Below are positions 35,595 to 45,304 of a DNA stretch of 64,000 bases, piece by piece. The notes below the pieces were generated by a model. It was given only the letters and a program-made list of their open reading frames with translations. It had not been told where the DNA came from and searched no databases. A program made the position numbers and the translations under genes. Source of the DNA: an uncultured Desulfatiglans sp. (GTDB lineage Bacteria; Desulfobacterota; DSM-4660; Desulfatiglandales; Desulfatiglandaceae); assembly GCA_900498135.1 (NCBI GenBank), contig LR026961.1, forward strand, positions 179,904 to 243,903, written 5' to 3'. Numbering within the stretch: position 1 is the stretch's first letter; each line of letters begins with the position of its first letter.

Positions 35595-35966
35595 CTAATA
35601 CACCACGACGTTCTTGGCGTCCAGCATCCCATCCACGAGGGTCGCGCCCGCCACCACTTCCGCGCCGTCGATCAACTCCTCCGGCGAGATCTGCCTCGCC
35701 TGAATACAGGGATCGCAGACCCACAGCTTTCCCCCGTGCTCCAGGAACAGATCCCGCAGATCCTCGAGCGCCGGGAGCCCCGACGCCTTGACATGGCGCG
35801 CATACTGCTTCATCGCCAGGTAGACACCCATCGACTGGAGCACCACGATCACCTCCACATCCATCGCGAGCGCGGCGTTTCCAAGCACAAACGGGAGGGT
35901 GGCCTTGTCCGGGTTTTCCTCTGCGCAGGTCGTGATAAAAAGCAGCCTTTCCTTTTTCTCCGTCAT
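35595..35966 (-). CDS. DsrE/DsrF-family small cytosolic sulfur-relay-like protein
   Basis: The 123-residue protein has the Rossmann-like start RLLFITTCAEENPDKATLPF, a hydrophobic AMDVEVIVVLQSMGVYLAMK, and a late Cys pair in KLWVCDPCIQARQ, where DsrE-like proteins carry the persulfide Cys. DsrE/F/TusD proteins move sulfur between Cys residues. This one has no dsr genes nearby, and it is read towards the DegP terminator. It could handle sulfur in tRNA thiolation or sulfur metabolism. Family good, partner unknown. Confidence 0.8.
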   Translation of the reverse strand: MTEKKERLLFITTCAEENPDKATLPFVLGNAALAMDVEVIVVLQSMGVYLAMKQYARHVKASGLPALEDLRDLFLEHGGKLWVCDPCIQARQISPEELIDGAEVVAGATLVDGMLDAKNVVVY

Positions 35967-36206
35967 TCGTCCGTCTCCTTTTCTCCGATATGATGCGTTT
36001 CGATCAAACCAAACGACTTGTCACGCAGCTTCATCATGAGGCCATCAGATGGAACGTATTCATCATAAAAGAGCCAGTTTGCGTTGAAAGGTTACTGCAA
36101 AGGGGAGGAAAAGTGAAGCGGCGAAGGAGCAGAAGCAACTGCCAGGGGGCCCTCGGCTTCAGGGGGAAAACCGGGCCGGCCTCCAAAGCGAGGAATTCGG
36201 CAGCCG

Positions 36207-36656
36207 CTAGCCGATCTCGAAATCCACTTTGATCTTGAACATTTTTTTGGCGGGAAGGTTCAGGATCTCGACCCCGCCGGTCTCGGCCGATATCTCGGCC
36301 AGCGCCTGCTCGATGCGATCCATGTCCTCGGCGATGAAGGTGAACCAGACATTGTAAGGATGGTTTCTCAAGTAGTTGTGGGTCACCCCGGGATAGCGGT
36401 TCACCACGTCCACGAACCGCTCCACCTGTTCGGCCGGGACCCTGGCCGCGCAGAGGGTGCTGGTGAAATGGAGCCGGTTCGAGTGGAAATTGCCCCCGAT
36501 CCTGCGGATGATGCCGGCTTCTTTGAGCCGTCGTACACGCGAGATGATCTCCTCCTCGCCCAGATTCAACCGTTCGCCAAGGTCCCTGTAAGGCCTCGAG
36601 GTAATCGGAAAATCAGACTGGATCTCGTTCAAGATCGCCTTGTCGGTGTCGTCCAT
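36207..36656 (-). CDS. Siroheme decarboxylase subunit (AhbA/AhbB, Lrp/AsnC-like)
   Basis: The 149-residue protein starts at ATG 36656 after GGAG. It has an AsnC-type winged helix (DKAILNEIQSDFPITSRPY, EEIISRVRRLKEAGIIRRIG) and an effector-like domain with HFTSTLCAARVP and GVTHNYLRNHPYNVWFTFIA, the motif of the AhbA/AhbB/NirDLGH proteins. Together with its partner it removes two carboxylates from siroheme to give 12,18-didecarboxysiroheme, the first step of the alternative heme route. Only one of the two usual subunit genes is here, and I cannot tell AhbA from AhbB by eye. It is the last gene of the heme operon, 174 bases after ahbD. Confidence 0.85.
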   Translation of the reverse strand: MDDTDKAILNEIQSDFPITSRPYRDLGERLNLGEEEIISRVRRLKEAGIIRRIGGNFHSNRLHFTSTLCAARVPAEQVERFVDVVNRYPGVTHNYLRNHPYNVWFTFIAEDMDRIEQALAEISAETGGVEILNLPAKKMFKIKVDFEIG

Positions 36657-36830
36657 GTCCGCTCCACGAACTCTTTGGCTTCCGTCCGAAACCGGAGCCC
36701 TCGTTTCATCGGCCCCATCGCCGGCCTCCCCTCCGTCGGGTCGTTTGGACAAGAGCGCAAGATGATGCAAAAGGCCGCCCGTTCATAGCAAGGAGGCGAT
36801 CGGGGTTGACATCTCTTTTACGGGCGAAAA

Positions 36831-37967
36831 TCAATCGTGGGGCGCAGCCCCTGCCGAACCGGTGCGGGCGTGCGGCTGGTATGCGCAAAGCGGCTCCTCG
36901 GCGAGGAAGTTCCCCGTCGCCTCGTAGGCCCGTGCGCGGCAGCCGCCGCAGACCCGCAGGTATTCGCAGCGGCCGCATTTGCCCTCGTAGGCCGAAAAAT
37001 CCCTGAGCTTCAGGAATACGGGCGAATGCTGCCAGACCTGCTCGAAGGACGACTGTTTCAAATCCCCGCAGTTCAGCTCCAGGTAACCGCAGGGCTGGAC
37101 GATGCCGTCGTGCGAGATGAAGCAGAACGCCGTCCCGCCCAAGCACCCGCGGGTCACGGCATCGAGGCCGTACGTCTCGAAATTGACGGTCTCTCCCCGG
37201 GCATGCGCCTCCTGGCGCAGGATGCGGTAGTAGTGGGGCGCGCAGGTGGCCTTCAGATGCAAGGGGACCTGGTCCCGCATCCGGTAGAACCAGTGCAGGA
37301 GCTCCTCGTACTGGTTGGCCTCGATCTCCTGGTTGACCATCTCCCGCGCGCGACCGGTCGGCACCAGCAGGAAGATGTGGTGTGCAGCCGCGCCCAGTTC
37401 GACCGCTAGATCCAGGATGCGGTCGATCACGTGGACATTGTGGCGGGTGACCGTCGTGTTGACCTGGAACTCGATCCCGCCCTCCCGCAGGAATCGGATC
37501 CCGCGCAGGGCCTGATCGAAGGCGCCCGGCACCTGGCGGAAGGCGTCGTGTTCGGCGGCGGTGGCCCCGTCCAGGGAGATGCTCACCCGCTGGATGCCGG
37601 AGCTGCGCATCCGTCCGACCATGGACGGGTCGAGCAGGGTCCCATTGGTCGCCATGACCATCCTGAGCCCCAAATCGGTGCCTTCGCGCGCGAGGTCGAA
37701 GACATCCTCCCGCATGAGCGGCTCCCCGCCGGTCAGGATGATGATGGGGCTGCCCATCCGGCTGATCTGGCGCAGGAGGTCGCTGCAGGCCGCATGGTCG
37801 AGTTCCCCCTCGTAGGGGCCGCGCTCGGCCGAGGCCCGGCAGTGGACGCAGTTCAGGTTGCAGCGCCGTGTGATCTCCCAGGCGACCAGGCGCAGCTGGG
37901 ACCCGGGTCCGGCCGGCCTTTGCCCGGCCGGCATATTCTTTCCTTGGGATGGCTTATCCGGATGCAT
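36831..37967 (-). CDS. ahbD: Radical SAM heme b synthase AhbD
   Basis: The 378-residue protein has the radical-SAM cluster motif RRCNLNCVHCRA (C36, C40, C43), the SAM-binding ILTGGEPLM, and a SPASM-like C-terminus with many Cys (GCLGGTAFC, VQPCGYLELNC, CGRCEYLRVCGGCRA) for extra [4Fe-4S] clusters. The opening LRLVAWEITRRCNLNCVHCR is typical of AhbD, which oxidatively decarboxylates two propionates of iron-coproporphyrin III to heme b. It lies directly after hemB (10 bases) and before the siroheme decarboxylase gene, in line with its pathway. Confidence 0.9.
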   Translation of the reverse strand: MHPDKPSQGKNMPAGQRPAGPGSQLRLVAWEITRRCNLNCVHCRASAERGPYEGELDHAACSDLLRQISRMGSPIIILTGGEPLMREDVFDLAREGTDLGLRMVMATNGTLLDPSMVGRMRSSGIQRVSISLDGATAAEHDAFRQVPGAFDQALRGIRFLREGGIEFQVNTTVTRHNVHVIDRILDLAVELGAAAHHIFLLVPTGRAREMVNQEIEANQYEELLHWFYRMRDQVPLHLKATCAPHYYRILRQEAHARGETVNFETYGLDAVTRGCLGGTAFCFISHDGIVQPCGYLELNCGDLKQSSFEQVWQHSPVFLKLRDFSAYEGKCGRCEYLRVCGGCRARAYEATGNFLAEEPLCAYQPHARTGSAGAAPHD

Positions 37968-37977
37968 CGCGGCCGCC

Positions 37978-38940
37978 TCAGCGCATCAGCACGGCGGCAT
38001 CGCGCGCAAAATAGGTCAGGATGATGTCGGCCCCCGCCCGCTTGATCGCGGTCAGGCTCTCGGTCATGACGCGCCGCTCATCGAGCCAGCCGTTGGCGGC
38101 CGCCGCCTTGATCATCGCGTATTCTCCGCTCACCTGATAGGCGGCGAGCGGAAGGCTGGAGATTTCGCGCACGCGCCGGATGATGTCGAGGTAGGCCAGA
38201 GCGGGCTTGACCATGATCATGTCCGCCCCCTCCTCGATATCGAGCCGGGCCTCTTTGAGGGCCTCCCGCGCGTTGGCCGGATCCATCTGGTAGGTCGTCC
38301 GGTCGCCGAACTGCGGCGCCGAATCGGCCGCCTCGCGGAACGGACCGTAGAAGGCGGAGGCGTATTTCACCGCGTAGGAAAGGATCCCGGTGGACTGGAG
38401 ACCGCTTGCGTCCAGGGCGCGGCGGATAGCCGCCACGCGGCCGTCCATCATGTCGGAGGGGGCGACGATGTCCGCGCCCGCCCGCGCGTGCGACACCGCC
38501 TGCCGGGCGAGCAGATCCAGGGTCGCGTCGTTGTCGACCTCGCCCCCGCGGATCAGGCCGCAATGCCCGTGGTCGGTATATTCGCAGAGGCACACGTCCG
38601 TGATGACGACCAGGTCGGGCAGGCGCTCCTTCAAGGCCCGCACGGCGACCTGAACGATCCCGTCATCGGCCCACGAGCGGCTTCCCGTCGCATCCTTGCT
38701 GTCCGGCAGTCCGAAGAGGATCACCGCCGGGATGCCGATCTCCCAGAGGGCCTCCGCCTCGTCGACCAGGGTGTCCACGCTGAATTGGTACTGGCCCGGC
38801 ATCGATCCGATCGGGTCGCGCACCCCTTCCCCCGGTTTGACGAAAAGCGGGGCGACGAAGTCTTTCACCGAAAGGGTCGTCTCCCGCACCATATCCCGCA
38901 ACGCGGCTGATTTTCTCAGCCTCCGTGGTCTTACGATCAT
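37978..38940 (-). CDS. hemB: Delta-aminolevulinic acid dehydratase (porphobilinogen synthase)
   Basis: The 320-residue enzyme joins two aminolevulinate molecules into porphobilinogen. The Schiff-base lysines are Lys192 ([15 protein letters not shown]) and Lys245 ([12 protein letters not shown]). The three-Cys zinc site is present ([15 protein letters not shown]117, C119, C127), so it is the Zn-dependent type. It starts at ATG 38940, overlapping the ahbC stop by four bases (ATGA), hence translationally coupled. It supplies tetrapyrrole for siroheme, heme and cobalamin. Confidence 0.96.
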   Translation of the reverse strand: MIVRPRRLRKSAALRDMVRETTLSVKDFVAPLFVKPGEGVRDPIGSMPGQYQFSVDTLVDEAEALWEIGIPAVILFGLPDSKDATGSRSWADDGIVQVAVRALKERLPDLVVITDVCLCEYTDHGHCGLIRGGEVDNDATLDLLARQAVSHARAGADIVAPSDMMDGRVAAIRRALDASGLQSTGILSYAVKYASAFYGPFREAADSAPQFGDRTTYQMDPANAREALKEARLDIEEGADMIMVKPALAYLDIIRRVREISSLPLAAYQVSGEYAMIKAAAANGWLDERRVMTESLTAIKRAGADIILTYFARDAAVLMR

Positions 38941-40163
38941 GACGCTCTTTCCGTTCCTGTCGCCCGCGCGCCGGTCTCGGCCGCGGGGGCGATCTCTTCG
39001 TCCGTCAGGTAACAGGCCGGGTCCTCCGCCCAGACGTTCCCGGTGACCGCCTCGGCCCGCACCCGGAAATTGCCCCCGCAGATATCCAGCCACCGGCACC
39101 GGGCGCACCGCCCCTCCACATAGCGCTTCTTGTCTTTGAGCCTTGCCATGAGGGGGTTCGACAGGTCCGACCAGATCTCGCTGAAGGGCCTCTTGCGGAC
39201 GTTGCCAAAGGAGTTATGCCGCCAGAACTGGTCCGCATACACCTCGCCGTCCCAGCTCACGCACCCGATGCCCCGCCCCGAGCTGTTGCCCTCGTTCATC
39301 TCGAGCAGCCGAAGGACCTCCGGGGCCCGGGGGCTTCCCTCCCGCAGCATCCGCAGGTAGAGGTAGGGTCCGTCGGCATGGTTGTCCACGGTCAGGACCT
39401 CCTTTTCAAGGCCGCGGTCGAAAAGGTCCCGCGTGCGGTCGATGATGAGGTCCACCGCGCGGCGGGCCTCGCTGCGGTCGAGATCCTCCTCGACCAGGTT
39501 CGAGCCGCGCCCGGCGTAGACGAGGTGGTAGAAGCAGACCCTCGGGATGCCGTGTTTTTCCAGGAGGTCGAAGATGGCGGGGATCTCCTGGACATTCATG
39601 CGGTTGATCGTAAAGCGCAGCCCGACCTTCAGGCCCACGTCCTGGCAGTTCCGGATCCCCTCCATCGCCGCCAGGAAGGCGCCCGCCTTGCCGCGGAAGC
39701 GGTCGTTGACCTCCTCCATCCCGTCCAGGCTCACGCCCACATAGGACAGTCCTACATCCTTCAGCCGCAGCGCCTTTTCTTTGGTGATCAGCGTGCCGTT
39801 GGTGGAGATCACGGCGCGCATCCCGCGCTTGACCGCGTACTCGGCCAGTTCGGCCAGGTCGGGGCGCACCAGCGGCTCCCCGCCGGAAAAAAGCAGCACC
39901 GGCGCGCCGAATGCCGCCAGGTCGTCGATCAGGGCCAGTCCCTCGGCGTGCGACAATTCCCCCTCGCACCGGCTGTCGACAGCCTTTGCGTAGCAATGGA
40001 CGCACTTCAGATTGCAGGCCTGGGTCACATTCCAGACGACGACAGGCTTCTTGTCGGCTGAAAACTGCAGCAGGTGCGACGGCAGATCCTTCGAGCGCCG
40101 CCCGTAACGCAGGGCGTCGGAAGGTTCAACGCTCCCGCAGTAAAGCTTCGATATACCGATCAT
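38937..40163 (-). CDS. ahbC: Radical SAM 12,18-didecarboxysiroheme deacetylase AhbC
   Basis: The 408-residue protein begins [20 protein letters not shown], the characteristic AhbC start, followed by [20 protein letters not shown] and the cluster motif CNLKCVHC (C50, C54, C57). The SPASM-type C-terminus has [13 protein letters not shown] and [15 protein letters not shown]. AhbC removes two acetate side chains from didecarboxysiroheme, giving iron-coproporphyrin III, the AhbD substrate. Its start overlaps the end of the ClpX-like gene by four bases (ATGA) and its end overlaps hemB, so three genes are translationally coupled. Confidence 0.92.
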   Translation of the reverse strand: MIGISKLYCGSVEPSDALRYGRRSKDLPSHLLQFSADKKPVVVWNVTQACNLKCVHCYAKAVDSRCEGELSHAEGLALIDDLAAFGAPVLLFSGGEPLVRPDLAELAEYAVKRGMRAVISTNGTLITKEKALRLKDVGLSYVGVSLDGMEEVNDRFRGKAGAFLAAMEGIRNCQDVGLKVGLRFTINRMNVQEIPAIFDLLEKHGIPRVCFYHLVYAGRGSNLVEEDLDRSEARRAVDLIIDRTRDLFDRGLEKEVLTVDNHADGPYLYLRMLREGSPRAPEVLRLLEMNEGNSSGRGIGCVSWDGEVYADQFWRHNSFGNVRKRPFSEIWSDLSNPLMARLKDKKRYVEGRCARCRWLDICGGNFRVRAEAVTGNVWAEDPACYLTDEEIAPAAETGARATGTERAS

Positions 40164-42043
40164 CTCTCGTCACTATCCTCCTCGGAACCCGCTGCGCGAT
40201 CGCGGACGGCGTTTCCGGGGCTCTCCGTCTCCTCCGGCGATCCCGCTTGGACCGATGAGCACGAACGGCTGTAGGTCTTCTTGATCAGGTCGTTGATAAA
40301 GCCCTCCATATCCGTCACGGCCTCGCGTGTCAGCGTGAACCGCGCCATGTCCGAGCGGTCCCGAACGAGCTTCAGACCGTATTCCAGCCGCTTGGCGAGC
40401 TGGAAGGCCAGCGGGCCGACCTCCTGACCGGAGGCGATGGCCTGAAGGATGATCTCGTCCACCGCACCCTCGTCCAGTTCGAGGCCGACCTCGAGCTTTT
40501 CGTGCCAGTGCGCCTCCTCGTCCCGGATCTCGCTGACCATCTCCACGAACGCCTCGACGGCGTTGTTTATATCAGAGAGCGTCTCGAAATACAACGCCGC
40601 GATGACCCCCGTCCGCTCTTCGGAGATGCCGAGCCCGGTCCGGACGCTCAGTTCATCGGCCCGCCCCATGATATAGTTCTTGATTTCCAGGAGTTCCTTC
40701 TCTCGTGCAAGGTCATACCGCTCCCGTACGGCCTCCTCGTGCGGGGCCGCCAGAAGCTTCAGGAGTTCGGCCTCGGGGTCCGTCACCACTTCGGGTGTGA
40801 CCAGGAAGCGCTTCAGCCCGGTCGAAGGCAGCCGCTTCTCGAACGGGATCAGGACCTTCTCGATCACGCTGACCAGGCCGCGCGCGCCGGTTTTCTGCGC
40901 GGCGGCCATCTCGGCGATCTTCTCGAGCGCCCCGGCCTCGAAGGCGATGTCGATCCCGTAGGATCGGAAGTCCAGCCGCTTGCTGATGATGATGGGATTG
41001 TTGGGGTTGTTGAGGATTTCGACCAGATCGGGCTTCGTCAACTCATCGAAGACGACGATGACCGGCAGACGCCCTACGAATTCGGATTCGAAGCCGAATT
41101 CGATCAGGTCCTGGGCCGTCACCTCCTTGAGAATCTCCCATGGCACATCGGTCGGAGAGACCTTGGCCTCGAACCCCAGCCCCTGTTTCTGGAGGCGCTT
41201 CTTGATGATCTGAGCGAGATCGCCGAAGGCACCGCTCATGATGAAGAGGATGTTCCGGGTGTTGACGACCTGCTTCTCCTTCTTCCCGGTCTTGCGATAC
41301 TGCTCGATCGCCTGGATCTGGCTGATGGGGTCGTGCGGGACCTTCAGATCGACGTCGGTCTCCTCCATGGGTTTGAGGAGCGCGCGCTGGACCCCGGTCC
41401 GCGATACGTCGTGCCCGATGATGTTCCGTGATGAGGCGATCTTGTCGATCTCATCGACGTAGATGATCCCGTTTTCCGCGAGGGCGATGTCCTCCCCGGC
41501 TTCGTAGACGAGATCCCGCACCAGGTCCTCCACGTCGCCGCCGACATACCCCGTTTCGCTGAATTTGGTAGCATCGCCCTTGACGAACGGGACTCCGAGC
41601 CTTTCGGCGATCAGCTTGACGATGTACGTCTTGCCGACGCCCGTCGGCCCGATCATGAGCACGTTGTTCTTGATCATCCCGACGCGGGAGGATTTCTTCC
41701 CCCCCTTGTGCAGAGCGGTGTGCTTGATGCGGTTGAAATGGGTGCAGATCTTGGTGGCCAGCACGGACTTGGCCTGCGACTGTTTGACGACGTAGCTGTC
41801 GAGGTATTCCTCGAGATCCTCCGGAAGCATGTTGAACTGCCCTTCACGATCCGGCCCGAAGCCGACCGGCGTCTGATCGTTGCGGTCCTCGCCGGGCCGC
41901 GGAAAAACCATGGGGGACACGATCTTGATTCTGCTCCCGTATTTTTTGGAAAGGTACTCGCTCAACTCCTTTTCGAGTTCCTTCTGATTCGGCACCTTTC
42001 CAGTGTCTTTCTCCGCCTGTCCCAATGTATCGTCCATTTTCAT
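40160..42043 (-). CDS. ClpX-like AAA+ unfoldase, no zinc domain, first gene of the heme operon
   Basis: The 627-residue protein has Walker A GPTGVGKT (132-139), a pore-like GYVG (165-168), Walker B IIYVDEID (193-200) and sensor-2 GAR (386-388), in the order and spacing of ClpX. Where E. coli ClpX has the ClpP-docking IGF, this has LGF (289-291), which still fits the binding consensus. The N-terminal C4 zinc domain of ClpX is absent; instead there are ~80 helical residues. After residue 400 comes a ~225-residue helical extension (DEEAHWHEKLEVGLELDEGA) of unknown role. Start ATG 42043 has AGGAA eight bases upstream. Its stop overlaps the ahbC start. It may unfold or remodel a heme-pathway enzyme or deliver it to ClpP; that is inference. 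Confidence 0.85.
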   Translation of the reverse strand: MKMDDTLGQAEKDTGKVPNQKELEKELSEYLSKKYGSRIKIVSPMVFPRPGEDRNDQTPVGFGPDREGQFNMLPEDLEEYLDSYVVKQSQAKSVLATKICTHFNRIKHTALHKGGKKSSRVGMIKNNVLMIGPTGVGKTYIVKLIAERLGVPFVKGDATKFSETGYVGGDVEDLVRDLVYEAGEDIALAENGIIYVDEIDKIASSRNIIGHDVSRTGVQRALLKPMEETDVDLKVPHDPISQIQAIEQYRKTGKKEKQVVNTRNILFIMSGAFGDLAQIIKKRLQKQGLGFEAKVSPTDVPWEILKEVTAQDLIEFGFESEFVGRLPVIVVFDELTKPDLVEILNNPNNPIIISKRLDFRSYGIDIAFEAGALEKIAEMAAAQKTGARGLVSVIEKVLIPFEKRLPSTGLKRFLVTPEVVTDPEAELLKLLAAPHEEAVRERYDLAREKELLEIKNYIMGRADELSVRTGLGISEERTGVIAALYFETLSDINNAVEAFVEMVSEIRDEEAHWHEKLEVGLELDEGAVDEIILQAIASGQEVGPLAFQLAKRLEYGLKLVRDRSDMARFTLTREAVTDMEGFINDLIKKTYSRSCSSVQAGSPEETESPGNAVRDRAAGSEEDSDER

Positions 42044-42307
42044 AAGCTTTTCCTGTAGGTTCGGACCCCGATGCACAGGAGTCCTTATTCATGCCATTTT
42101 TTCCCTAAAATAATTTATTCATAATATATCCATTACCCGGGCCATTTCAAGCGCCGCCTTCAGAAAGGAATCGGTTGACGGGCCGGGCCGTTTTCATTAA
42201 TGTCACCGGTAAGCGCAACCGGCGCCCTTCGAACGAAAGCAAGCCGGATACCGGCGCATTGTTCGCTCGATGAATCGCTTCCAACCTCTCCTGTTCAGGA
42301 AGATCCC

Positions 42308-45304
42308 ATGGTCAGCAGACTCGAAATCAGACTCAAACCGGAATTGACCGACGCCGAGGGGGAAAAGATCCGCCGAAAGGCCCGTGCCTACTTCGGATAC
42401 GACGTCGCGGATGTCCGGACCATCCGCGTCCTCACCTGCACTGCAGACCTCTCCAGGGATGCGCTCGAGCGGATACGGACGGAGATCTTCACCAACCCGG
42501 TGACGGAGGAATCTGCTTTTGAACCGATCGCGCGCGGCTTCGACTGGCTGATCTGGGTCGGGTTCCGCCCCGGGGTCCGCGACACCGCCGGCAGCACCGC
42601 CGTCGAGGCGATCGAGGACCTCCTCGGCCTCCGGTTCGGCGAGGGGGAGGCGGTCTACACCTCGACCCTTTACGAACTCCGCGGAAGCCTTCGGGCCGGG
42701 GAGGTCGACCACATCGCCGAGGGGCTCCTCGCCAACGGCATCATCCAGCAGTGGCGGGTCTATTCGAAGACGGAGTGGGACCCGTCCGAGGGCATCGGGT
42801 TCCCGGTCCCGCGGGTCCTGCTGGACCACGAACCGCAGGTGGACGTGATTCCGCTCGACAGCGACGAGACCCTGCAGCGGATCTCTGACGCCCGCAATCT
42901 CGCCCTCAACGCCAAGGACATCCCGGTCATCCGGCGGTATTTCCTGCGGGAGGACGTGCGGGCCGAGCGCGCCGCGGTGGGGCTCGACCTGCCGACCGAC
43001 GTGGAGCTCGAGTTCATCTCCCAGGCCCGCAGCGACCATTGCAACCACAACACCTTCCGCGGACGGTTCCACTATAAGGATCTCGCGGCAGGAACGACCG
43101 AGGTCGTCGACAACCTCTTCAAGACGTGCATCGAGGCCCCCACGCTCGAAATCCAGGAGCGGAAGGACTGGGTCGTGTCCGTCCTCTGGGACAACGCCGG
43201 GGTCGGCCGCTTCGACGCCGATCACAACTACGTCATCACGGGGGAGACCCACAACAGCCCGTCCAACATGGAGGCCTACGGCGGATCGTTGACCGGGATC
43301 GTGGGGATTTACCGCGACCCCCTCGGCACGGGCAAAGGCGCCAGACTGATCCTCGGGATGTATGGATTCTGTGTCGGTCCGCGCGACTACGCGGGCGAAC
43401 TCAGGCCGCACCTGCACCCGAGGCGCCTCCTGGACGGCGTCATCGAGGGGGTGCGCGACGGCGGGAACAAGAGCGGCATCCCCACGCCATACGGCATCCT
43501 GCTCTTCGACGAGAGCTACCTCGGGAAGTGCCTCGTCTTCGTGACGGCGCTCGGCATCATGCCCGCCAGGGTGGCCGGTGAGCCGTCCCACCTGAAGACG
43601 ACCGAACCGGGCGATCTGATCGTCATGTCCGGCGGCAGGGTGGGAAAAGACGGCATACACGGTGTTACTGCATCATCAGAGGTCTATAGTGAGCACACCC
43701 CTGCAGGGCATGTGCAGATAGGCGATCCTTATACACAAAAAAAGATGCACGACTTTCTGCTGGAGGCAAGGGATGAGGGCCTTATCACCTTTATCACTGA
43801 TAACGGCGGAGGGGGGCTGTCCTCGTCGATCGGGGAATCCGCCCGATTCAGCAACGGGTGCCGGGTGGATCTCGACAAGGTCCCCCTGAAATACGCGGGC
43901 CTCGATCAGTGGGAGATCTGGGTGTCCGAATCGCAGGAGCGGATGACCATCGCCGTCAAACCGGAGCGCATCGACCGCTTCATGGAGCTGTCGGCCACCC
44001 ACGCCGTCGAGAGCACCGTGATCGGGGAATACAACGATTCCGGCTACCTGCGGCTCGATTATCACTCCCGCCCCTGCGCCTACATCCGGCTGGACCTGCT
44101 GCAGGAGGACTTTCCCCAGTGGGAGTTCGAGGCCGAGTGGACGCCGCCCGAGCAACGGGGTCTTTTCGAGCCCGTCATCACCGAACCGCGGCGGCATGGG
44201 GCGCTGTTGAGAGGCCTTCTGGCGCGGCCTAATCTCTGCGCCCGCAACTGGATCCCCAGGCAGTACGACCACGAGGTCCAGGGCGGGAGCGTCATCAAAC
44301 CCCTGCTCGGCGTAAACAGCGACATCCCGGCGGACGCGGCCGTCGTCCGGCCGATCCTGGACAGCCCGAAGGGGCTGGCGGTCGCGCAAGCCCTTCATCC
44401 GACCTATGCGCCCATCGACACCTACCCGATGGCGGCCGCCACCATCGACGAGGCGGTCCGGAAGCTCATCGCGGTCGGGGCCGACCCGGAGCAGATCAGC
44501 GGTGTCGACAACTTCTGCTGGCCGACGGTCCAATATCATCCCGTGGACAACCCGGACGGGAAATACAAGGCGGCGCAGCTCGTGCGCGCCAACCAGGCCC
44601 TCCGCGACATCTGCCTCGCCTACGGGATCCCGCTCCTCTCCGGCAAGGACAGCATGTACATCGACGGAAAGCTGGAGGGTCCTTACGGGGAGCGGCGCAA
44701 GGTCTCCGGCCTCCCCACTCTGCTCTTCACCGCCTGCAGCGTGGTGGAGGATGCGGCTGCCTGCGTGACGATGGACTTCAAGACTGCGGGCGATTTGATT
44801 TACATAATCGGGCGGACCGCCGACGAACTCGGCGGAGGAGAATTCTATCAGATGATGGGGACCACAGGCCTGCACGTCCCCCGCCTCGATGCAGCCGGAT
44901 CCCTGGAGGCTTATCAAAGGCTCCACCAGGCGATCCGGGAAGGGCTCGCGGCCTCCTGCCGCGCAGTCTCGCGAGGCGGGCTGGGGGTGCATCTGGCCCT
45001 GTGCGCCATGGCGGGAGACCTGGGGCTCTCGCTCGACCTCGCGAAGGTCCCCGCCGCCGGTGAACTTGCACCGGCCCAGCTTCTCTACTCGGAATCGTGC
45101 GGCCGCATGATCGTCACGGTGGCGCCCCGGAACCGGGAGCGTTTCGAGCGCTGCCTCGGCCCCGGGGTCCCGTGGTCGCCGGCGGGTCAGGTCCAGGAAG
45201 ACCGCCGGATGACCGTAACGTGGAGGGGTGAGGCGATCGGCCTCGACGAACCGCTCGAGGCCCTTTACGAAAGCTGGCACAGCCCGTTCAAGGATTTGCG
45301 ATGA
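42308..45304 (+). CDS. purL: Phosphoribosylformylglycinamidine synthase, large (PurL) subunit
   Basis: The 998-residue protein, from ATG 42308 after AGGAAG, has an N-terminal PurS-like part (LEIRLKPELTDAEGEKIRRK, ~1-80 plus a second similar segment ~85-160), a linker, and two AIR-synthase-type halves. Catalytic and ATP/FGAR motifs include SDHCNHNTFRGRF, GETHNSPSNMEAYGG, GGRVGKDGIHGVTASSE and GKDSMYIDGK. It makes FGAM from FGAR, ATP and ammonia supplied by PurQ. The size lies between short PurL (~740) and the single-chain eukaryote-like form (~1300) because PurS is fused while the glutaminase is separate. A tract at 43650-43806 has different codon usage. purQ overlaps its stop by four bases. 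Confidence 0.93.
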   Translation: MVSRLEIRLKPELTDAEGEKIRRKARAYFGYDVADVRTIRVLTCTADLSRDALERIRTEIFTNPVTEESAFEPIARGFDWLIWVGFRPGVRDTAGSTAVEAIEDLLGLRFGEGEAVYTSTLYELRGSLRAGEVDHIAEGLLANGIIQQWRVYSKTEWDPSEGIGFPVPRVLLDHEPQVDVIPLDSDETLQRISDARNLALNAKDIPVIRRYFLREDVRAERAAVGLDLPTDVELEFISQARSDHCNHNTFRGRFHYKDLAAGTTEVVDNLFKTCIEAPTLEIQERKDWVVSVLWDNAGVGRFDADHNYVITGETHNSPSNMEAYGGSLTGIVGIYRDPLGTGKGARLILGMYGFCVGPRDYAGELRPHLHPRRLLDGVIEGVRDGGNKSGIPTPYGILLFDESYLGKCLVFVTALGIMPARVAGEPSHLKTTEPGDLIVMSGGRVGKDGIHGVTASSEVYSEHTPAGHVQIGDPYTQKKMHDFLLEARDEGLITFITDNGGGGLSSSIGESARFSNGCRVDLDKVPLKYAGLDQWEIWVSESQERMTIAVKPERIDRFMELSATHAVESTVIGEYNDSGYLRLDYHSRPCAYIRLDLLQEDFPQWEFEAEWTPPEQRGLFEPVITEPRRHGALLRGLLARPNLCARNWIPRQYDHEVQGGSVIKPLLGVNSDIPADAAVVRPILDSPKGLAVAQALHPTYAPIDTYPMAAATIDEAVRKLIAVGADPEQISGVDNFCWPTVQYHPVDNPDGKYKAAQLVRANQALRDICLAYGIPLLSGKDSMYIDGKLEGPYGERRKVSGLPTLLFTACSVVEDAAACVTMDFKTAGDLIYIIGRTADELGGGEFYQMMGTTGLHVPRLDAAGSLEAYQRLHQAIREGLAASCRAVSRGGLGVHLALCAMAGDLGLSLDLAKVPAAGELAPAQLLYSESCGRMIVTVAPRNRERFERCLGPGVPWSPAGQVQEDRRMTVTWRGEAIGLDEPLEALYESWHSPFKDLR

